From: Dickeya dianthicola NCPPB 453
Lineage (GTDB): Bacteria; Pseudomonadota; Gammaproteobacteria; Enterobacterales; Enterobacteriaceae
Direction of reading: 5' to 3'
DNA: 64,000 bases
Assembly (NCBI RefSeq): GCF_000365305.1
Contig: NZ_CM001841.1
Span: forward strand, 1,047,653-1,111,652
Position numbers and translations under genes: made by a program. Below are positions 29,773 to 39,901 of the stretch, one piece after another (the stretch's first letter is position 1; each line of letters opens with the position of its first letter). The notes beneath the pieces were generated by a model. That model worked only from the letters and a program-made list of their open reading frames with translations. It did no database searches and was not told the origin of the DNA.

Positions 29773-29798
29773 CCCCGCCGTCCGGCGGGGTTTTTTTT
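29773..29798 (+). terminator. rho-independent terminator of yajC-secDF
   Basis: CCCCGCC (29773-29779), loop GTCC, GGCGGGG (29784-29790), then eight T (29791-29798). Canonical, 35 bp after the secF stop. Confidence 0.95.
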
Positions 29799-29829
29799 AT
29801 GGTCGGGGCTGGGGGCTGATTCAGGGCTG

Positions 29830-30390
29830 TCACTGACTCGGTTCGCTGCGGCGCAGCGTAGGGTCCGCCGCTACATCATGCATACGCACAAAGCCGAGCT
29901 GCTCCGGCGTCAGGCCGGAAAGCCGTACCTCTACCGTAATTTCCGATACTGGCGTCAGCATCGGCGGGATAGTCAGTAACTGAGTCTGTGTGTCGCTGGC
30001 CAACGGTTTTCCGCTGACCGGATCAAGCGCGCCCCAGTCAAGTTGCGCCCGAAAGGCCGGCAGCGTCAGCGTGTTCATGGTGCGGATAGTGAGCAAGGCG
30101 CGCGTGCCGCTGGCTTCCGGTTCCGCTTTGCTAAGTTCCAGGCTTAACTTGCCGATGCTGCTGTCGAGTAATGCTCGATTGTGGGCGGCAGGCAGCAGAT
30201 AAACCCCAGAGGTGGAGTTGGCGTTTAATGTATTCTGCTGTTCCAGCGCCACGGTGCGGTTGGTGAGGTCGCGCAGTTTCTGGTTAATCTGACCAAGTTC
30301 GTTCTGTATGCGGGGGGGCTGCGGTTGCGCACATCCGGCGAGCAGCACCATGACGGATAACATCGAGATAACGCGGCGGTGAAAAATCAT
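29830..30390 (-). CDS. yajI: YajI-type lipoprotein (DUF3251)
   Basis: A predicted outer- or inner-membrane lipoprotein of unknown function, 186 residues. From ATG 30390 the signal peptide MIFHRRVISMLSVMVLLAGC ends with lipobox LAGC (Cys20). A short coiled-coil-like stretch (LGQINQKLRDLTNRTVALEQQ) and a beta-rich domain follow. It lies between secF and nrdR as E. coli yajI does. The upstream in-frame extension to 30435 would spoil the signal peptide. An AGGGAG/CAGGA region precedes the start. Confidence 0.85.
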   Translation of the reverse strand: MIFHRRVISMLSVMVLLAGCAQPQPPRIQNELGQINQKLRDLTNRTVALEQQNTLNANSTSGVYLLPAAHNRALLDSSIGKLSLELSKAEPEASGTRALLTIRTMNTLTLPAFRAQLDWGALDPVSGKPLASDTQTQLLTIPPMLTPVSEITVEVRLSGLTPEQLGFVRMHDVAADPTLRRSEPSQ

Positions 30391-30520
30391 ATCCTGTTTC
30401 TCCCTAAGCCCGTAGCGGGTCATATCGTTATTCAATGTAGTGTCAGTGTATACCCTAAATTAAATGACGTTTTGGGAAAAAAGATAAGCAGAACAGGCTG
30501 AATCCAGAGCGGAAAATCAG

Positions 30521-30547
30521 GGCGCAGCGGTAGTCAGCCGCTGCGCC
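30521..30547 (-). terminator. terminator of mgtA
   Basis: GGCGCAGCGG (30521-30530) and CCGCTGCGCC (30538-30547) form a perfect 10-bp stem over a 7-nt loop, 9 bp after the mgtA stop on the minus strand. A short T stretch (ATTTTCC) follows in that direction. Confidence 0.75.
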
Positions 30548-30555
30548 GGTTGCCG

Positions 30556-33267
30556 TTATTGCCAGCCGTAGCGGCGAGCGAAGACGCCTTTCATGACCTG
30601 GGTGAGCAGCAGATAACCGCTCAGGATCGCCAGCAGCCACGGGAAGTAGCTTGATGGCAGCGCCTGCAACTGCAGGAATCCGGCCAGCGGCGAGAACACC
30701 AGCCCGATGCCGGTCGCCATGATTAACAACGTCATCACCATCACCGGCCAGGACGGGCGGCTTTGGATGAATGGGATACGGCGGGTGCGGATCATATGCA
30801 CAATCAGCGTTTGCGACAGCAGCCCTTCAATAAACCAGCCGGACTGGAACAGCGTTTGCGCGTCCAGCGTGTCGGCGTGGAAAAACCACCACATCAGTGC
30901 GAAGGTCAGAACGTCGAAAATAGAGCTGATCGGGCCGAAGAACACCATAAACCGCCCGAGATCGCCGGCATTCCAGCGCTGCGGTTTTTTGACCTGATCG
31001 TCGTCCACATTGTCGAACGGGATGGCTATCTGTGAAATATCGTACATCAGATTCTGGATCAACAGATGCAGCGGCAGCATCGGCAGGAACGGCAGGAAAG
31101 CACTGGCGATCAGCACGCTGAAGACGTTGCCGAAGTTGGAACTGGCGGTCATCTTGATGTATTTCAGCATGTTGACGAAGGTGCGACGGCCTTCGATGAC
31201 GCCTTCTTCCAACACCATCAGGCTTTTTTCCAGCAGGATGATATCCGCCGCCTCGCGGGCGATGTCCACCGCTGAGTCCACCGAAATACCGATATCCGCC
31301 GCCCGCAGAGCCGGTGCGTCGTTGATGCCGTCGCCCATGAAACCGACCACATGGCCTTCCGAACGCAACAGCCGCACAATCCGTTCTTTGTGCAGCGGCG
31401 TCAGGCGGGCAAACAGCGTGGTGTCGCGGGCAGCGTGCGCCAGTTGTTCATCGCTCAGGGCATCGATGTCGCGGCCGGTCAGGACGCCGGTCAGTTCAAT
31501 ATCCACTTCACGGCACACCTTGGCGGCCACCAGCTCGCTGTCGCCAGTGAGGATTTTCACCGTCACGCCGTGGTCTTTCAGCGCTTTCAGCGCGGGCGCG
31601 GTGCTTTCTTTCGGCGGATCGAGAAAGGCGATATAGCCTTCCAGGATCAGGTCGGATTCGTCCACCCGGCCGTAATCCTGACAGTCGGCAGGCATCACTT
31701 TGCTGGCGACGGCCACCACACGCAGCCCCTGACGGTTAAGATCATCCGTCAGATGCCGGATGCGCGACAGCAGCGGGGCGTCCAGCGACAGCAGTTGCTC
31801 GCCGTGGCGCACCTGGGCGCAGGCGCCGAGGGTTTCTTCCAGCGCGCCTTTGCAGATAAGCCAGTGCTCGTCATCGTTTTCCGCCACCACCACCGACATG
31901 CGGCGGCGCTCAAAATCAAACGGGATTTCGTCCACCTTGCGCCAGCGGGACAAGGCGAGCTGCTGTTCCTGCGGCGGGATTCCCTCCAGCACCGCCTGAT
32001 CCAGCAGATTGCGCAACCCGGTCTGGTAGGCGCTGTTCAGCCAGGCGTAGCGCAGCACCCGCTGGCTGGCGTTGCCAAACGCATCGGTATGGCATTCCAG
32101 CACGATCTTATCCTGCGTCAGCGTACCGGTTTTGTCGGTACACAGGATGTCCATCGCGCCGAAGTTTTGGATGGCATCCAGTCGTTTGACGATCACTTTT
32201 TGACGCGACAGTTTCACCGCGCCTTTAGCCAGCGTCGAGGTGACGATCATCGGCAGCATTTCCGGCGTCAGACCGACGGCGACCGACAGGGCGAACAGCG
32301 CCGCTTCCCACCAGTCGCCTTTGGTGTAGCCATTGATAAGCAACACAATCGGCGTCATCACCAGCATGAAACGGATCAGCAGCCAACTGACGCGGCTGAT
32401 GCCTTGCTGGAAGGCGTTTGTTTCGCCGGACTGCTGCACCACGCGGCCGGCCAACTGGCCGAACCAGGTATTGCCGCCGGTGGCGATCACCATCGCCAGC
32501 GCGGTGCCGCTGACCACGTTGGTGCCCATAAAGCAGAGCGTGTCGCATTCCAGCGCCGCCGTTTGCTCGCTCTGGCGGCTATTCGCCACTTTTTCCACCG
32601 GCAGTGATTCGCCGGTCAGCGATGCCTGGCTGATGAACAGATCGCGGGCTTGCAGGATACGCAGGTCGGCCGGGATCATGTCGCCCGCCGCCAGTTTGAC
32701 GATATCGCCCGGCACCAGTTGATCCAGCGGGATATCCTGATAGTCGCTGTAACCGCTCTGGGCGTCGCTGCGCAGTACGGTCACCTTGTTGCTGACCATC
32801 GCTTTCAGCGCATCGGCGGCTTTGCCGGAACGCGCTTCCTGAATGAAATTAAGCAGGGTGGAAATCAGCACCATCAGCGCGATGACCAGCGCGGCGGTCA
32901 GGTCTTCCGTGGCATAGGAAATCAGGCCCAGCAGCGTCAGCAGCAGGTTGAACGGGTTGCGATAGCAACGCCATAAGTGGCGCCACCAGGGCGCGGCTTG
33001 CTCGCCGGGAATCCGGTTATCGCCGTGGCGCGCCCGCGCCTGCTCGGCTTCAATCGGTTGCAGCCCTTGCGGATGGCTGTTGAATTCCTGATACAGCGTG
33101 GTTTCGTCAAGACTGGCCAGCCGCAAACAGCGCGCCGCAATGGCGCCGCTTATGGCCTGGCTGACGTCCAGTTTTCCATCGGGCATGGGGTCGCGCTGAA
33201 ACAGGCGGCGCGGTAAATGATGGCCGAGCTGTGAGATCCATTGCCGTGTGAGTCGAATAAAATGCAT
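30556..33267 (-). CDS. mgtA: magnesium-translocating P-type ATPase MgtA
   Basis: P3B-type ATPase importing Mg2+ under low-magnesium conditions. The 903-residue protein (898 in E. coli) has membrane helices M1-M2 after an N-terminal cytoplasmic tail, the actuator motif LTGESLPVEK, the phosphorylation motif CTDKTGTLTQDK, the hinge GDGINDAPALRAADIGISVD, and six C-terminal helices ending SRRYGWQ-like (ARRYGWQ). ATG at 33267 with GGGAG 8 nt upstream is chosen; the frame stays open to 33402 without conservation. The leader carries an MgtL-type peptide and stem-loops. It is inserted between yajI and nrdR relative to E. coli. Confidence 0.97.
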   Translation of the reverse strand: MHFIRLTRQWISQLGHHLPRRLFQRDPMPDGKLDVSQAISGAIAARCLRLASLDETTLYQEFNSHPQGLQPIEAEQARARHGDNRIPGEQAAPWWRHLWRCYRNPFNLLLTLLGLISYATEDLTAALVIALMVLISTLLNFIQEARSGKAADALKAMVSNKVTVLRSDAQSGYSDYQDIPLDQLVPGDIVKLAAGDMIPADLRILQARDLFISQASLTGESLPVEKVANSRQSEQTAALECDTLCFMGTNVVSGTALAMVIATGGNTWFGQLAGRVVQQSGETNAFQQGISRVSWLLIRFMLVMTPIVLLINGYTKGDWWEAALFALSVAVGLTPEMLPMIVTSTLAKGAVKLSRQKVIVKRLDAIQNFGAMDILCTDKTGTLTQDKIVLECHTDAFGNASQRVLRYAWLNSAYQTGLRNLLDQAVLEGIPPQEQQLALSRWRKVDEIPFDFERRRMSVVVAENDDEHWLICKGALEETLGACAQVRHGEQLLSLDAPLLSRIRHLTDDLNRQGLRVVAVASKVMPADCQDYGRVDESDLILEGYIAFLDPPKESTAPALKALKDHGVTVKILTGDSELVAAKVCREVDIELTGVLTGRDIDALSDEQLAHAARDTTLFARLTPLHKERIVRLLRSEGHVVGFMGDGINDAPALRAADIGISVDSAVDIAREAADIILLEKSLMVLEEGVIEGRRTFVNMLKYIKMTASSNFGNVFSVLIASAFLPFLPMLPLHLLIQNLMYDISQIAIPFDNVDDDQVKKPQRWNAGDLGRFMVFFGPISSIFDVLTFALMWWFFHADTLDAQTLFQSGWFIEGLLSQTLIVHMIRTRRIPFIQSRPSWPVMVMTLLIMATGIGLVFSPLAGFLQLQALPSSYFPWLLAILSGYLLLTQVMKGVFARRYGWQ

Positions 33268-33313
33268 AAAAACATCTCCCTGCCGCAGCCAGAAGAGGGC
33301 TGTGGCCTGATAG

Positions 33314-33338
33314 CACGCAGAGGCAATCCGTCTGCGTG
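33314..33338 (-). promoter_or_regulatory. stem-loop in mgtA leader, promoter-distal
   Basis: CACGCAGA (33314-33321) and TCTGCGTG (33331-33338) form an 8-bp stem over a 9-nt loop, about 50 nt before the mgtA start in the leader RNA. Candidate part of the Mg2+-responsive leader structure. Confidence 0.5.
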
Positions 33339-33375
33339 TGGCTTGTAACGCAATCAGCAGGGACGTTCGGGGCGT

Positions 33376-33409
33376 CGCTGCCTTGCCTGTGTGAACCGGC
33401 AAGGCAGCG
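33376..33409 (-). promoter_or_regulatory. strong stem-loop directly downstream of mgtL
   Basis: CGCTGCCTTGCC (33376-33387) and GGCAAGGCAGCG (33398-33409) form a perfect 12-bp stem with a 10-nt loop. In the mgtA leader RNA it starts 10 nt after the mgtL stop codon. By position it corresponds to the leader stem-loops whose folding is coupled to mgtL translation in E. coli and Salmonella. No T run follows, so it is not a simple terminator. Confidence 0.65.
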
Positions 33410-33419
33410 TAACGCTGAC

Positions 33420-33470
33420 TTACCGGTGAATGACGCGCTGTCCTGGGTGAGGATTAGGGTCAGGTCCCAT
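33420..33470 (-). CDS. mgtL: MgtL-type proline-rich leader peptide of mgtA
   Basis: ATG at 33470 encodes MGPDPNPHPGQRVIHR then TAA, 16 residues. GGAG lies 8-9 nt upstream (minus strand), a good ribosome-binding site. Prolines at 3, 5, 7 and 9 are in the same register as E. coli MgtL (MEPDPTPLP...). In that system low Mg2+ or low charged tRNA-Pro makes the ribosome stall or fall off, changing leader folding so that transcription continues into mgtA. The 470-bp gap 33268-33737 also holds the two stem-loops and the divergent nrdR promoter. I found no convincing PhoP box. Confidence 0.85.
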   Translation of the reverse strand: MGPDPNPHPGQRVIHR

Positions 33471-33704
33471 TGAGGGGGTCTCCGGTAGTGAAAACAGACG
33501 AAACCGGGGCGGTTTCCGTTTGATAGTCTGGGCACGTTAAACGGCGCTGGGCAATCCACCCGCCGTTCGCAAACAGCATCACCAGAATGCAGCGTTACTG
33601 TAGCGTAAGCCACTTCAATCAAAGCTAAACCGCGGTGAGGTCGGCGGTGAAAAAACCGTGTCATGTCGGGATTTGGGTTATAGGCGAAATTCGGGGTAAA
33701 CTAG

Positions 33705-34187
<483 letters not shown>

Positions 34188-34249
34188 CGGCGCGTCGGTT
34201 TGACCTCTCATGTTCTCCCTAATGGTTCTGAATCCAGGATAAGCACCGG

Positions 34250-35362
34250 ATGGCTACATACTCTGATGAATTTTATATGGCTCGTGCGCTGGAGCTTGCT
34301 CGTCGCGGGCACTTTACGACGGCACCGAACCCGAACGTCGGGTGCGTGATAGTCAGAGATGACGAAATAGTGGGGGAAGGGTATCACCAGAAAGCGGGTG
34401 AAGCGCATGCGGAAGTGCATGCGCTGCGCATGGCGGGCGACAAAGCGCGCGGCGCCACGGCGTATGTAACGCTTGAGCCGTGCAGTCATCACGGTCGCAC
34501 ACCTCCGTGCGCCGATGCGCTGATCGCCGCCGGCGTGGCGCGGGTCGTGGCGGCGATGCAGGACCCGAATCCGCAGGTGACGGGTCGTGGCCTGCACCGT
34601 CTGCAACAGGCCGGCATCGAGGTGCGTCACAGTGTGATGATGGAGCAGGCGGAAAAAATTAACCGCGGCTTTCTGAAACGGATGCGCACCGGTTTCCCTT
34701 ACTTGCAGCTTAAACTCGGCGCTTCGCTGGATGGCCGTACGGCGATGGCGTCCGGCGAAAGCCAGTGGATCACCTCGCCTCAGTCTCGCCAGGATGTACA
34801 GCGTTTTCGGGCGCAGAGTTCGGCTATTCTCAGCAGCAGCGCCACCGTGCTGGCGGATGATCCGTCGCTGACCGTGCGCTGGTCGGAGCTGGATGCGGAT
34901 ACCCAGCGGCGCTATCCTGAAAGCGCCGTGCGCCAGCCGGTGCGGGTTATTGTCGATAGCCAGTCGCGCGTGAGCCCGCAGCATCGTCTGATAAGTCAGC
35001 CGGGGCAAACCTGGTTGGCGCGCCCGCGTCAGGATGGTCGGTCATGGCCGAACGGCGTGGAGCAACTGGATATGCCGCTGCACGGCGGCGGCATTGATTT
35101 GGTCGCCCTGATGATGACGCTGGGCAAGCGCCAGATCAATACAGTGTGGGTGGAAGCGGGCCCGCGTCTGGCCGGCGCGTTGCTGCAGGCCGGCGTGGTG
35201 GATGAGCTGATTGTTTACCTCGCACCCAGATTGCTGGGGGACGCGGCCCGGCCGCTGTGCGTGCTGCCGGGGCTGGAGCAACTGTCGCAGGCGCCCGCGT
35301 TTGCGATGACGGATGTCTGTCAGGTGGGGCCGGATCTCCGTCTGACGCTAAAGCCTCAATAA
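34250..35362 (+). CDS. ribD: bifunctional riboflavin deaminase/reductase RibD
   Basis: Carries out the second and third steps of riboflavin synthesis. The N-terminal cytidine-deaminase-like domain (1-145) has zinc motifs HAEVHAL and PCSHHGRTPPC. The C-terminal reductase domain has KLGASLDGRTAMASGESQWITS, VLADDPSLTVR and the WVEAGPRLAGALL segment. The 370-residue length is normal. ATG at 34250 is used; AGGA lies about 13 bp upstream, so initiation may be modest. Confidence 0.97.
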   Translation: MATYSDEFYMARALELARRGHFTTAPNPNVGCVIVRDDEIVGEGYHQKAGEAHAEVHALRMAGDKARGATAYVTLEPCSHHGRTPPCADALIAAGVARVVAAMQDPNPQVTGRGLHRLQQAGIEVRHSVMMEQAEKINRGFLKRMRTGFPYLQLKLGASLDGRTAMASGESQWITSPQSRQDVQRFRAQSSAILSSSATVLADDPSLTVRWSELDADTQRRYPESAVRQPVRVIVDSQSRVSPQHRLISQPGQTWLARPRQDGRSWPNGVEQLDMPLHGGGIDLVALMMTLGKRQINTVWVEAGPRLAGALLQAGVVDELIVYLAPRLLGDAARPLCVLPGLEQLSQAPAFAMTDVCQVGPDLRLTLKPQ

Positions 35363-35482
35363 CACGCCTTTTCGCGCGTCAGGCGACGGATATCCGCCAC
35401 GGGGTCAAAAGCGGATACGCGCCCGGAAGAATATGATAGAATCCGCCCCCCTGCGGGGTCGTAAAACAGTCAAAGGAAAGCT

Positions 35483-35956
35483 ATGAACATTATTGAAGGT
35501 GTTGTTGCCGCTCCGAATGCCCGCGTGGCGATTGCTATTGCCCGTTTCAATCACTTCATCAATGACAGCCTGCTGGAAGGCGCACTGGACGCTCTCAAGC
35601 GTATCGGCCAGGTGAAAGAAGAAAACGTCACCGTGGTGTGGGTGCCGGGCGCCTATGAATTGCCGCTGACCGCACGCGCGCTGGCCAACAGCCAGAGATA
35701 TGACGCCGTGGTGGCGCTGGGTACGGTGATCCGCGGCGGTACCGCCCATTTTGAATTTGTTGCCGGCGAGTGCAGCTCCGGTCTGTCTCACGTCGCGATG
35801 AACAGCGACATTCCGGTCGCCTTCGGTGTGCTGACGACGGAAAGTATCGAGCAGGCCATTGAGCGCGCCGGCACCAAAGCGGGGAACAAAGGGGCGGAAG
35901 CCGCTCTGACCGCGCTTGAAATGATCAATGTATTACACTCAATCAAGTCAGCCTGA
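35483..35956 (+). CDS. ribH: 6,7-dimethyl-8-ribityllumazine synthase
   Basis: Condenses the ribD product with dihydroxybutanone phosphate to form the riboflavin precursor (gene also called ribE). The 157-residue subunit of a 60-mer capsid shows [39 protein letters not shown], and [14 protein letters not shown] with the catalytic-His region. ATG at 35483 follows AAAGGAAAG. The 120-bp gap after ribD is AT-poor and may hold a promoter. nusB starts 22 bp after the stop. Confidence 0.97.
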   Translation: MNIIEGVVAAPNARVAIAIARFNHFINDSLLEGALDALKRIGQVKEENVTVVWVPGAYELPLTARALANSQRYDAVVALGTVIRGGTAHFEFVAGECSSGLSHVAMNSDIPVAFGVLTTESIEQAIERAGTKAGNKGAEAALTALEMINVLHSIKSA

Positions 35957-35978
35957 TTTATTTTGTAAGGGGTATTCC

Positions 35979-36398
35979 GTGAAACCTGCTGCTCGTCGCC
36001 GCGCTCGTGAATGTGCGGTTCAAGCGCTTTATTCCTGGCAGTTGTCCAAAAACGATATTGCCGATGTTGAACTCCAGTTCCTGAGCGAGCAGGATGTCAA
36101 AGGCGTGGACATCGCCTATTTCCGCGAGTTGCTGGCGGGCGTTGCCACCCAGGCGGAAAAGCTGGATGCCCAGATGGCGCCGTATCTTTCCCGTCAGTTG
36201 GACGAGCTTGGGCAGGTGGAGAGAGCCATTCTGCGTCTGGCGGTGTATGAGCTAGGCAAGCGCGAGGATGTGCCGTACAAGGTTGCCATCAACGAAGCGA
36301 TTGAGCTGGCCAAGGTGTTTGGCGCCGAGGACAGCCACAAGTTCGTTAACGGCGTGCTGGACAAGGCCGGGCCTTACCTGCGGCCGGGCAAAAAATAA
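35979..36398 (+). CDS. nusB: transcription antitermination factor NusB
   Basis: RNA-binding helical protein that joins NusE (S10) at boxA in rRNA antitermination. The 139-residue protein from GTG 35979 ([23 protein letters not shown]) matches E. coli length; the upstream open frame (to 35928) overlaps ribH and is not conserved. Arg-rich N terminus and [31 protein letters not shown] are typical. AAGGGG precedes the start. Confidence 0.97.
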   Translation: MKPAARRRARECAVQALYSWQLSKNDIADVELQFLSEQDVKGVDIAYFRELLAGVATQAEKLDAQMAPYLSRQLDELGQVERAILRLAVYELGKREDVPYKVAINEAIELAKVFGAEDSHKFVNGVLDKAGPYLRPGKK

Positions 36399-36407
36399 GT
36401 CAGTCAG

Positions 36408-36434
36408 GGCCGGTTTTCCGGCCTTGGTTTTTTT
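36408..36434 (+). terminator. hairpin between nusB and thiL
   Basis: GGCCGG (36408-36413), loop TTTT, CCGGCC (36418-36423), then TTGG and a T run to 36434. A terminator-like element 9 bp after nusB and 25 bp before thiL; it may reduce expression of thiL-pgpA rather than separate them fully. Confidence 0.75.
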
Positions 36435-36458
36435 AGGCTACCACTGTCTGGAAAGAGT

Positions 36459-37433
36459 ATGGCTCAAGGTGAGTTTGATGTGATTGCCCGCTATTTCAAC
36501 CGGGTGGGCTATTCACGGCGGAATGTTGAATTGGGGATCGGCGATGACTGCGCCCTGCTGAACATTCCGAGCAAACAGTTGCTGGCGGTCAGCACGGATA
36601 CGCTGGTATCCGGTATTCATTTTCTGCCCGACATCGACCCGGCCGATCTGGCGTACAAGTCTCTGGCGGTCAATCTGAGCGATCTGGCCGCAATGGGCGC
36701 CGACCCGGCTTTTGTCTCGCTGGCGCTCACCTTGCCTGCTATTGATGCCGACTGGCTGGCCGCCTACAGCGACAGCCTGTTTGAACAGCTTGCTTACTAC
36801 GATATGCAACTGATTGGCGGCGATACCACGCGCGGGCCGCTCAGCATGACGCTGACCATTCAAGGGCTGGTGCCGTCAGGCCGGGCGCTGAAACGCAGCG
36901 GAGCGCGCATCGGCGACTGGATTTACGTTACCGGAACGCTGGGCGACAGCGCCGCCGGTTTGGCTATTTTGCAGGCGAGGCTACAAGTGTCCGACGCTGA
37001 CGATCGTCAATGGCTGCTACAGCGCCATTTGCGCCCCCAGCCTCGTATTCTGTATGGGCAGGCGCTGCGTGATCTGGCCAGTGCGGCTATCGACCTGTCT
37101 GACGGGCTGGCGTCTGATTTGGGGCATATTCTTAAGGCCAGTGATTGCGGCGCGCGCATCAATCTGGACGCGTTGCCGTATTCCAGCGCGTTACTGCGGC
37201 ATGACGACCCAGAGCAAGCGATGCGGTGGGCGCTCAGCGGCGGTGAAGATTATGAATTGTGCTTTACCGTGCCGGAGCTGAACCGGGGCGCGCTGGAGGT
37301 GGCGATTGGTCATCTGGGCGCCCGCTATACCTGCATCGGCCAGATTGGGGCGGCCTCTGAAGGGCTGAGCTTCTTCCGTTCAGGGCAACCGGTGACTGTC
37401 AATCTGAAAGGGTATGACCATTTTGGCGCATGA
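36459..37433 (+). CDS. thiL: thiamine-monophosphate kinase
   Basis: Phosphorylates thiamine monophosphate to the active cofactor thiamine pyrophosphate. The 324-residue protein belongs to the PurM/AIR-synthase superfamily: GIGDDCALL near the N terminus, [37 protein letters not shown] and [15 protein letters not shown] are the Mg-ATP and substrate segments. Its end overlaps the pgpA start by 20 nt, which suggests coupled translation. Confidence 0.97.
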   Translation: MAQGEFDVIARYFNRVGYSRRNVELGIGDDCALLNIPSKQLLAVSTDTLVSGIHFLPDIDPADLAYKSLAVNLSDLAAMGADPAFVSLALTLPAIDADWLAAYSDSLFEQLAYYDMQLIGGDTTRGPLSMTLTIQGLVPSGRALKRSGARIGDWIYVTGTLGDSAAGLAILQARLQVSDADDRQWLLQRHLRPQPRILYGQALRDLASAAIDLSDGLASDLGHILKASDCGARINLDALPYSSALLRHDDPEQAMRWALSGGEDYELCFTVPELNRGALEVAIGHLGARYTCIGQIGAASEGLSFFRSGQPVTVNLKGYDHFGA

Positions 37434-37926
37434 AAACAAACGATCTCTGGTCGCCAAAAGCCGCCTGCGGATGCGTAATCCGTGGCATTTGCTGGCGACC
37501 GGGTTCGGCAGCGGTCTGTCGCCGTGGATGCCCGGCACTGCTGGCTCGCTGGCGGCTATCCCGGTGTGGTATCTGCTGATGTTGTTGCCGTTGCAGCTCT
37601 ATTCGCTGCTGGTGATGCTCAGTATCTGCATCGGCGTTTATCTGTGTCATCGCACCGCGAAAGACATGGGCGTGCATGACCACGGCAGCATCGTCTGGGA
37701 CGAGTTTGTCGGGATGTGGATCACCCTGATGGCGGTGCCTTCGAGCCACTGGGGATGGGTGGCCGCCGGGTTTGTGATTTTCCGGGTTCTGGATATTTTC
37801 AAGCCCTGGCCGATTCGCTGGTTTGATCGCAATGTGCATGGCGGCATGGGCATTATGGTTGACGATATCGTCGCCGGGGTGATTTCAGCGGTGGTTTTGT
37901 ATGCGGCCGGGCACTATGCGGCATAG
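37414..37926 (+). CDS. pgpA: phosphatidylglycerophosphatase A
   Basis: Membrane phosphatase making phosphatidylglycerol from its phosphate. 170 residues with about three membrane segments; [31 protein letters not shown] and [19 protein letters not shown] carry the conserved acidic and catalytic residues. ATG at 37414 gives MTILAHENK..., like E. coli MTILPRHKD. yajO, which follows in E. coli, is absent; convergent dxs ends 86 bp away, with a weak GC hairpin and A run near 37990-38014. Confidence 0.96.
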   Translation: MTILAHENKRSLVAKSRLRMRNPWHLLATGFGSGLSPWMPGTAGSLAAIPVWYLLMLLPLQLYSLLVMLSICIGVYLCHRTAKDMGVHDHGSIVWDEFVGMWITLMAVPSSHWGWVAAGFVIFRVLDIFKPWPIRWFDRNVHGGMGIMVDDIVAGVISAVVLYAAGHYAA

Positions 37927-38012
37927 CGGCTGCTCGGTGATATAGCCGCTGCACGCAAGCGCGCGGCTATTCTGTTACTCTGCTGCTGTAAAAAAACCGG
38001 GATTCGCGCCGG

Positions 38013-39875
38013 TCAGGCCAGCCAGTCGCGGATGCGCCGCTCGATGCCTGCCGCGTCCAGCGCCAGATCGGTGCGGATTTCCGCCTGCGTTCCTTGTGGA
38101 ATAAAGTAGTCTGGCAGGCCAAGGTTGAGCACCGGCACCGGCAGGCGTTTCGCCATCAGGTATTCGTTCACGCCGCTGCCGGCGCCACCCATAATGGCAT
38201 TCTCTTCTAGGGTGACCAGCACGTCATGGCTGGCGGCAAGCGAGGCGATCAGCGCTTCGTCCAGCGGTTTGACAAACCGCATATCCGCCAGCGTCGCGTT
38301 GAGTGTTTCGGCCGCCTGTTGCGCGTCCGGCAGCAGGGTGCCGAAATTCAGAATGGCAATCTTCTCGCCCTTACGTTTTATTACCCCTTTGCCGATGGGC
38401 AGGTTTTCCAGCGGCGTCAGTGCTACGCCCAGGATGCTGCCGCGCGGATAGCGCACCGCGCATGGTCCTGACTGATAGTGGTAGCCGGTATGCAGCATCA
38501 GCCGGCACTCGTTTTCGTCGCTGGGCGTCATGATCACCATTTGAGGGATGCAGCGCAGGAACGACAGGTCGAATGCGCCCTGATGGGTTTGACCATCGGC
38601 GCCGACAATGCCGCCGCGATCGATGGCGAACAGCACCGGCAGGTTCTGGATGGCGACGTCATGAATCACCTGGTCGTAGGCGCGTTGCAGGAAGGTGGAA
38701 TAAATCGCCACCACCGGGCGATAACCGCCGATCGCCAGCCCGGCGGCAAAGGTCACTGCATGTTGCTCGGCAATGGCGACATCGAAGTACTGTTGCGGGT
38801 ATTCGCGAGAAAACGCCACCATGCCGGAGCCTTCACGCATGGCCGGGGTAATCGCCATCAGGCGGTTATCCGTCGCCGCCGTTTCCTTCAGCCACTGGCC
38901 GAAAATCGCGGAGTAGGTAGGCAACGTCTCTTTGCTTTTCGGCAGCGTGCCGCTGGCCGGATCGAATTTCGGCACCGCATGCCAGCTGATAGGGTCCTGT
39001 TCGGCCGGCGCATAGCCTTTGCCTTTCTTGGTCATGATATGCAGCAGCTGCGGGCCTTTCAGACTGCGCATATTTTTCAGGGTCTGGACCAGCGACTGCA
39101 CGTCATGACCATCCACCGGGCCGATATAGTTGAACCCTAGCTCTTCAAACAGCGTACCGGGCACCACCATACCTTTCAGGTGCTCTTCGGTGCGTTTGAC
39201 CAGTTCCTTGATAGGCGGCAGGCCGGACAGCACTTTCTTGCCGCCTTCGCGCAGGGTGGAATAGAGCTTGCCGGACAGCAATTGCGCCAGATGATTGTTC
39301 AGCGCGCCGACGTTTTCGGAAATCGACATTTCATTGTCGTTCAGCACCACCAGCATGTCCGGTTTGATGTCGCCGGCGTGGTTCATGGCTTCAAACGCCA
39401 TACCGGCGGTGATGGCGCCGTCGCCGATCACGCAGACGGTTCGGCGCCCTTGTCCTTCACGATCGGCGGCCACGGCCATACCGATGCCGGCGCTGATGGA
39501 TGTCGAGGAGTGGCCGACGCTCAGCACGTCGTACTCGCTCTCGCCGCGCCAGGGAAACGGATGCAGGCCGCCTTTTTGGCGGATGGTGGCGATGCGGTCG
39601 CGTCGTTCGGTCAGGATTTTGTGAGGGTAAGCCTGATGGCCGACATCCCACACCAGATGGTCGAACGGGGTGTTATAGACATAATGCAACGCCACGGTCA
39701 GCTCGACCGTACCCAGACCCGAGGCAAAATGCCCGCTTGAGCGGCTGACGCTGTCCAGCAGATACTGTCGCAGCTCGTCGCACAATTTGGGCAGGCTTTC
39801 CCTTGGCAGCAGGCGTAGTTCCTCGGGGTTTTCCACCAGCGCCAGCGTGGGGTATTTCGCTATATCAAAGGTCAT
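38013..39875 (-). CDS. dxs: 1-deoxy-D-xylulose-5-phosphate synthase
   Basis: Thiamine-pyrophosphate enzyme joining pyruvate and glyceraldehyde 3-phosphate, the entry step of the MEP isoprenoid pathway, also feeding thiamine and pyridoxal synthesis. 620 residues, the E. coli length. The TPP motif starts [18 protein letters not shown] and ends with an NDN segment; [36 protein letters not shown] and the [18 protein letters not shown] segment are transketolase-like. It follows ispA by 26 bp in xseB-ispA-dxs. Confidence 0.98.
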   Translation of the reverse strand: MTFDIAKYPTLALVENPEELRLLPRESLPKLCDELRQYLLDSVSRSSGHFASGLGTVELTVALHYVYNTPFDHLVWDVGHQAYPHKILTERRDRIATIRQKGGLHPFPWRGESEYDVLSVGHSSTSISAGIGMAVAADREGQGRRTVCVIGDGAITAGMAFEAMNHAGDIKPDMLVVLNDNEMSISENVGALNNHLAQLLSGKLYSTLREGGKKVLSGLPPIKELVKRTEEHLKGMVVPGTLFEELGFNYIGPVDGHDVQSLVQTLKNMRSLKGPQLLHIMTKKGKGYAPAEQDPISWHAVPKFDPASGTLPKSKETLPTYSAIFGQWLKETAATDNRLMAITPAMREGSGMVAFSREYPQQYFDVAIAEQHAVTFAAGLAIGGYRPVVAIYSTFLQRAYDQVIHDVAIQNLPVLFAIDRGGIVGADGQTHQGAFDLSFLRCIPQMVIMTPSDENECRLMLHTGYHYQSGPCAVRYPRGSILGVALTPLENLPIGKGVIKRKGEKIAILNFGTLLPDAQQAAETLNATLADMRFVKPLDEALIASLAASHDVLVTLEENAIMGGAGSGVNEYLMAKRLPVPVLNLGLPDYFIPQGTQAEIRTDLALDAAGIERRIRDWLA

Positions 39876-39901
39876 CGGATACTCATCAAGCGGTATTAAA
39901 A

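Noticed and set aside
31351-32607. A 418-codon plus-strand frame opposite mgtA
   Set aside because: Shadow of MgtA; no recognisable domain and biased composition.
33107-33664. A 185-codon minus-strand frame overlapping the mgtA start and leader
   Set aside because: It runs through the leader in another frame than mgtA and mgtL and shows no conserved protein; the MgtL reading within it explains the region better.
36459-39875. TPP riboswitch near thiL or dxs
   Set aside because: No thi-box-like sequence was recognised in the leaders; neither gene is normally riboswitch-controlled in enterobacteria.
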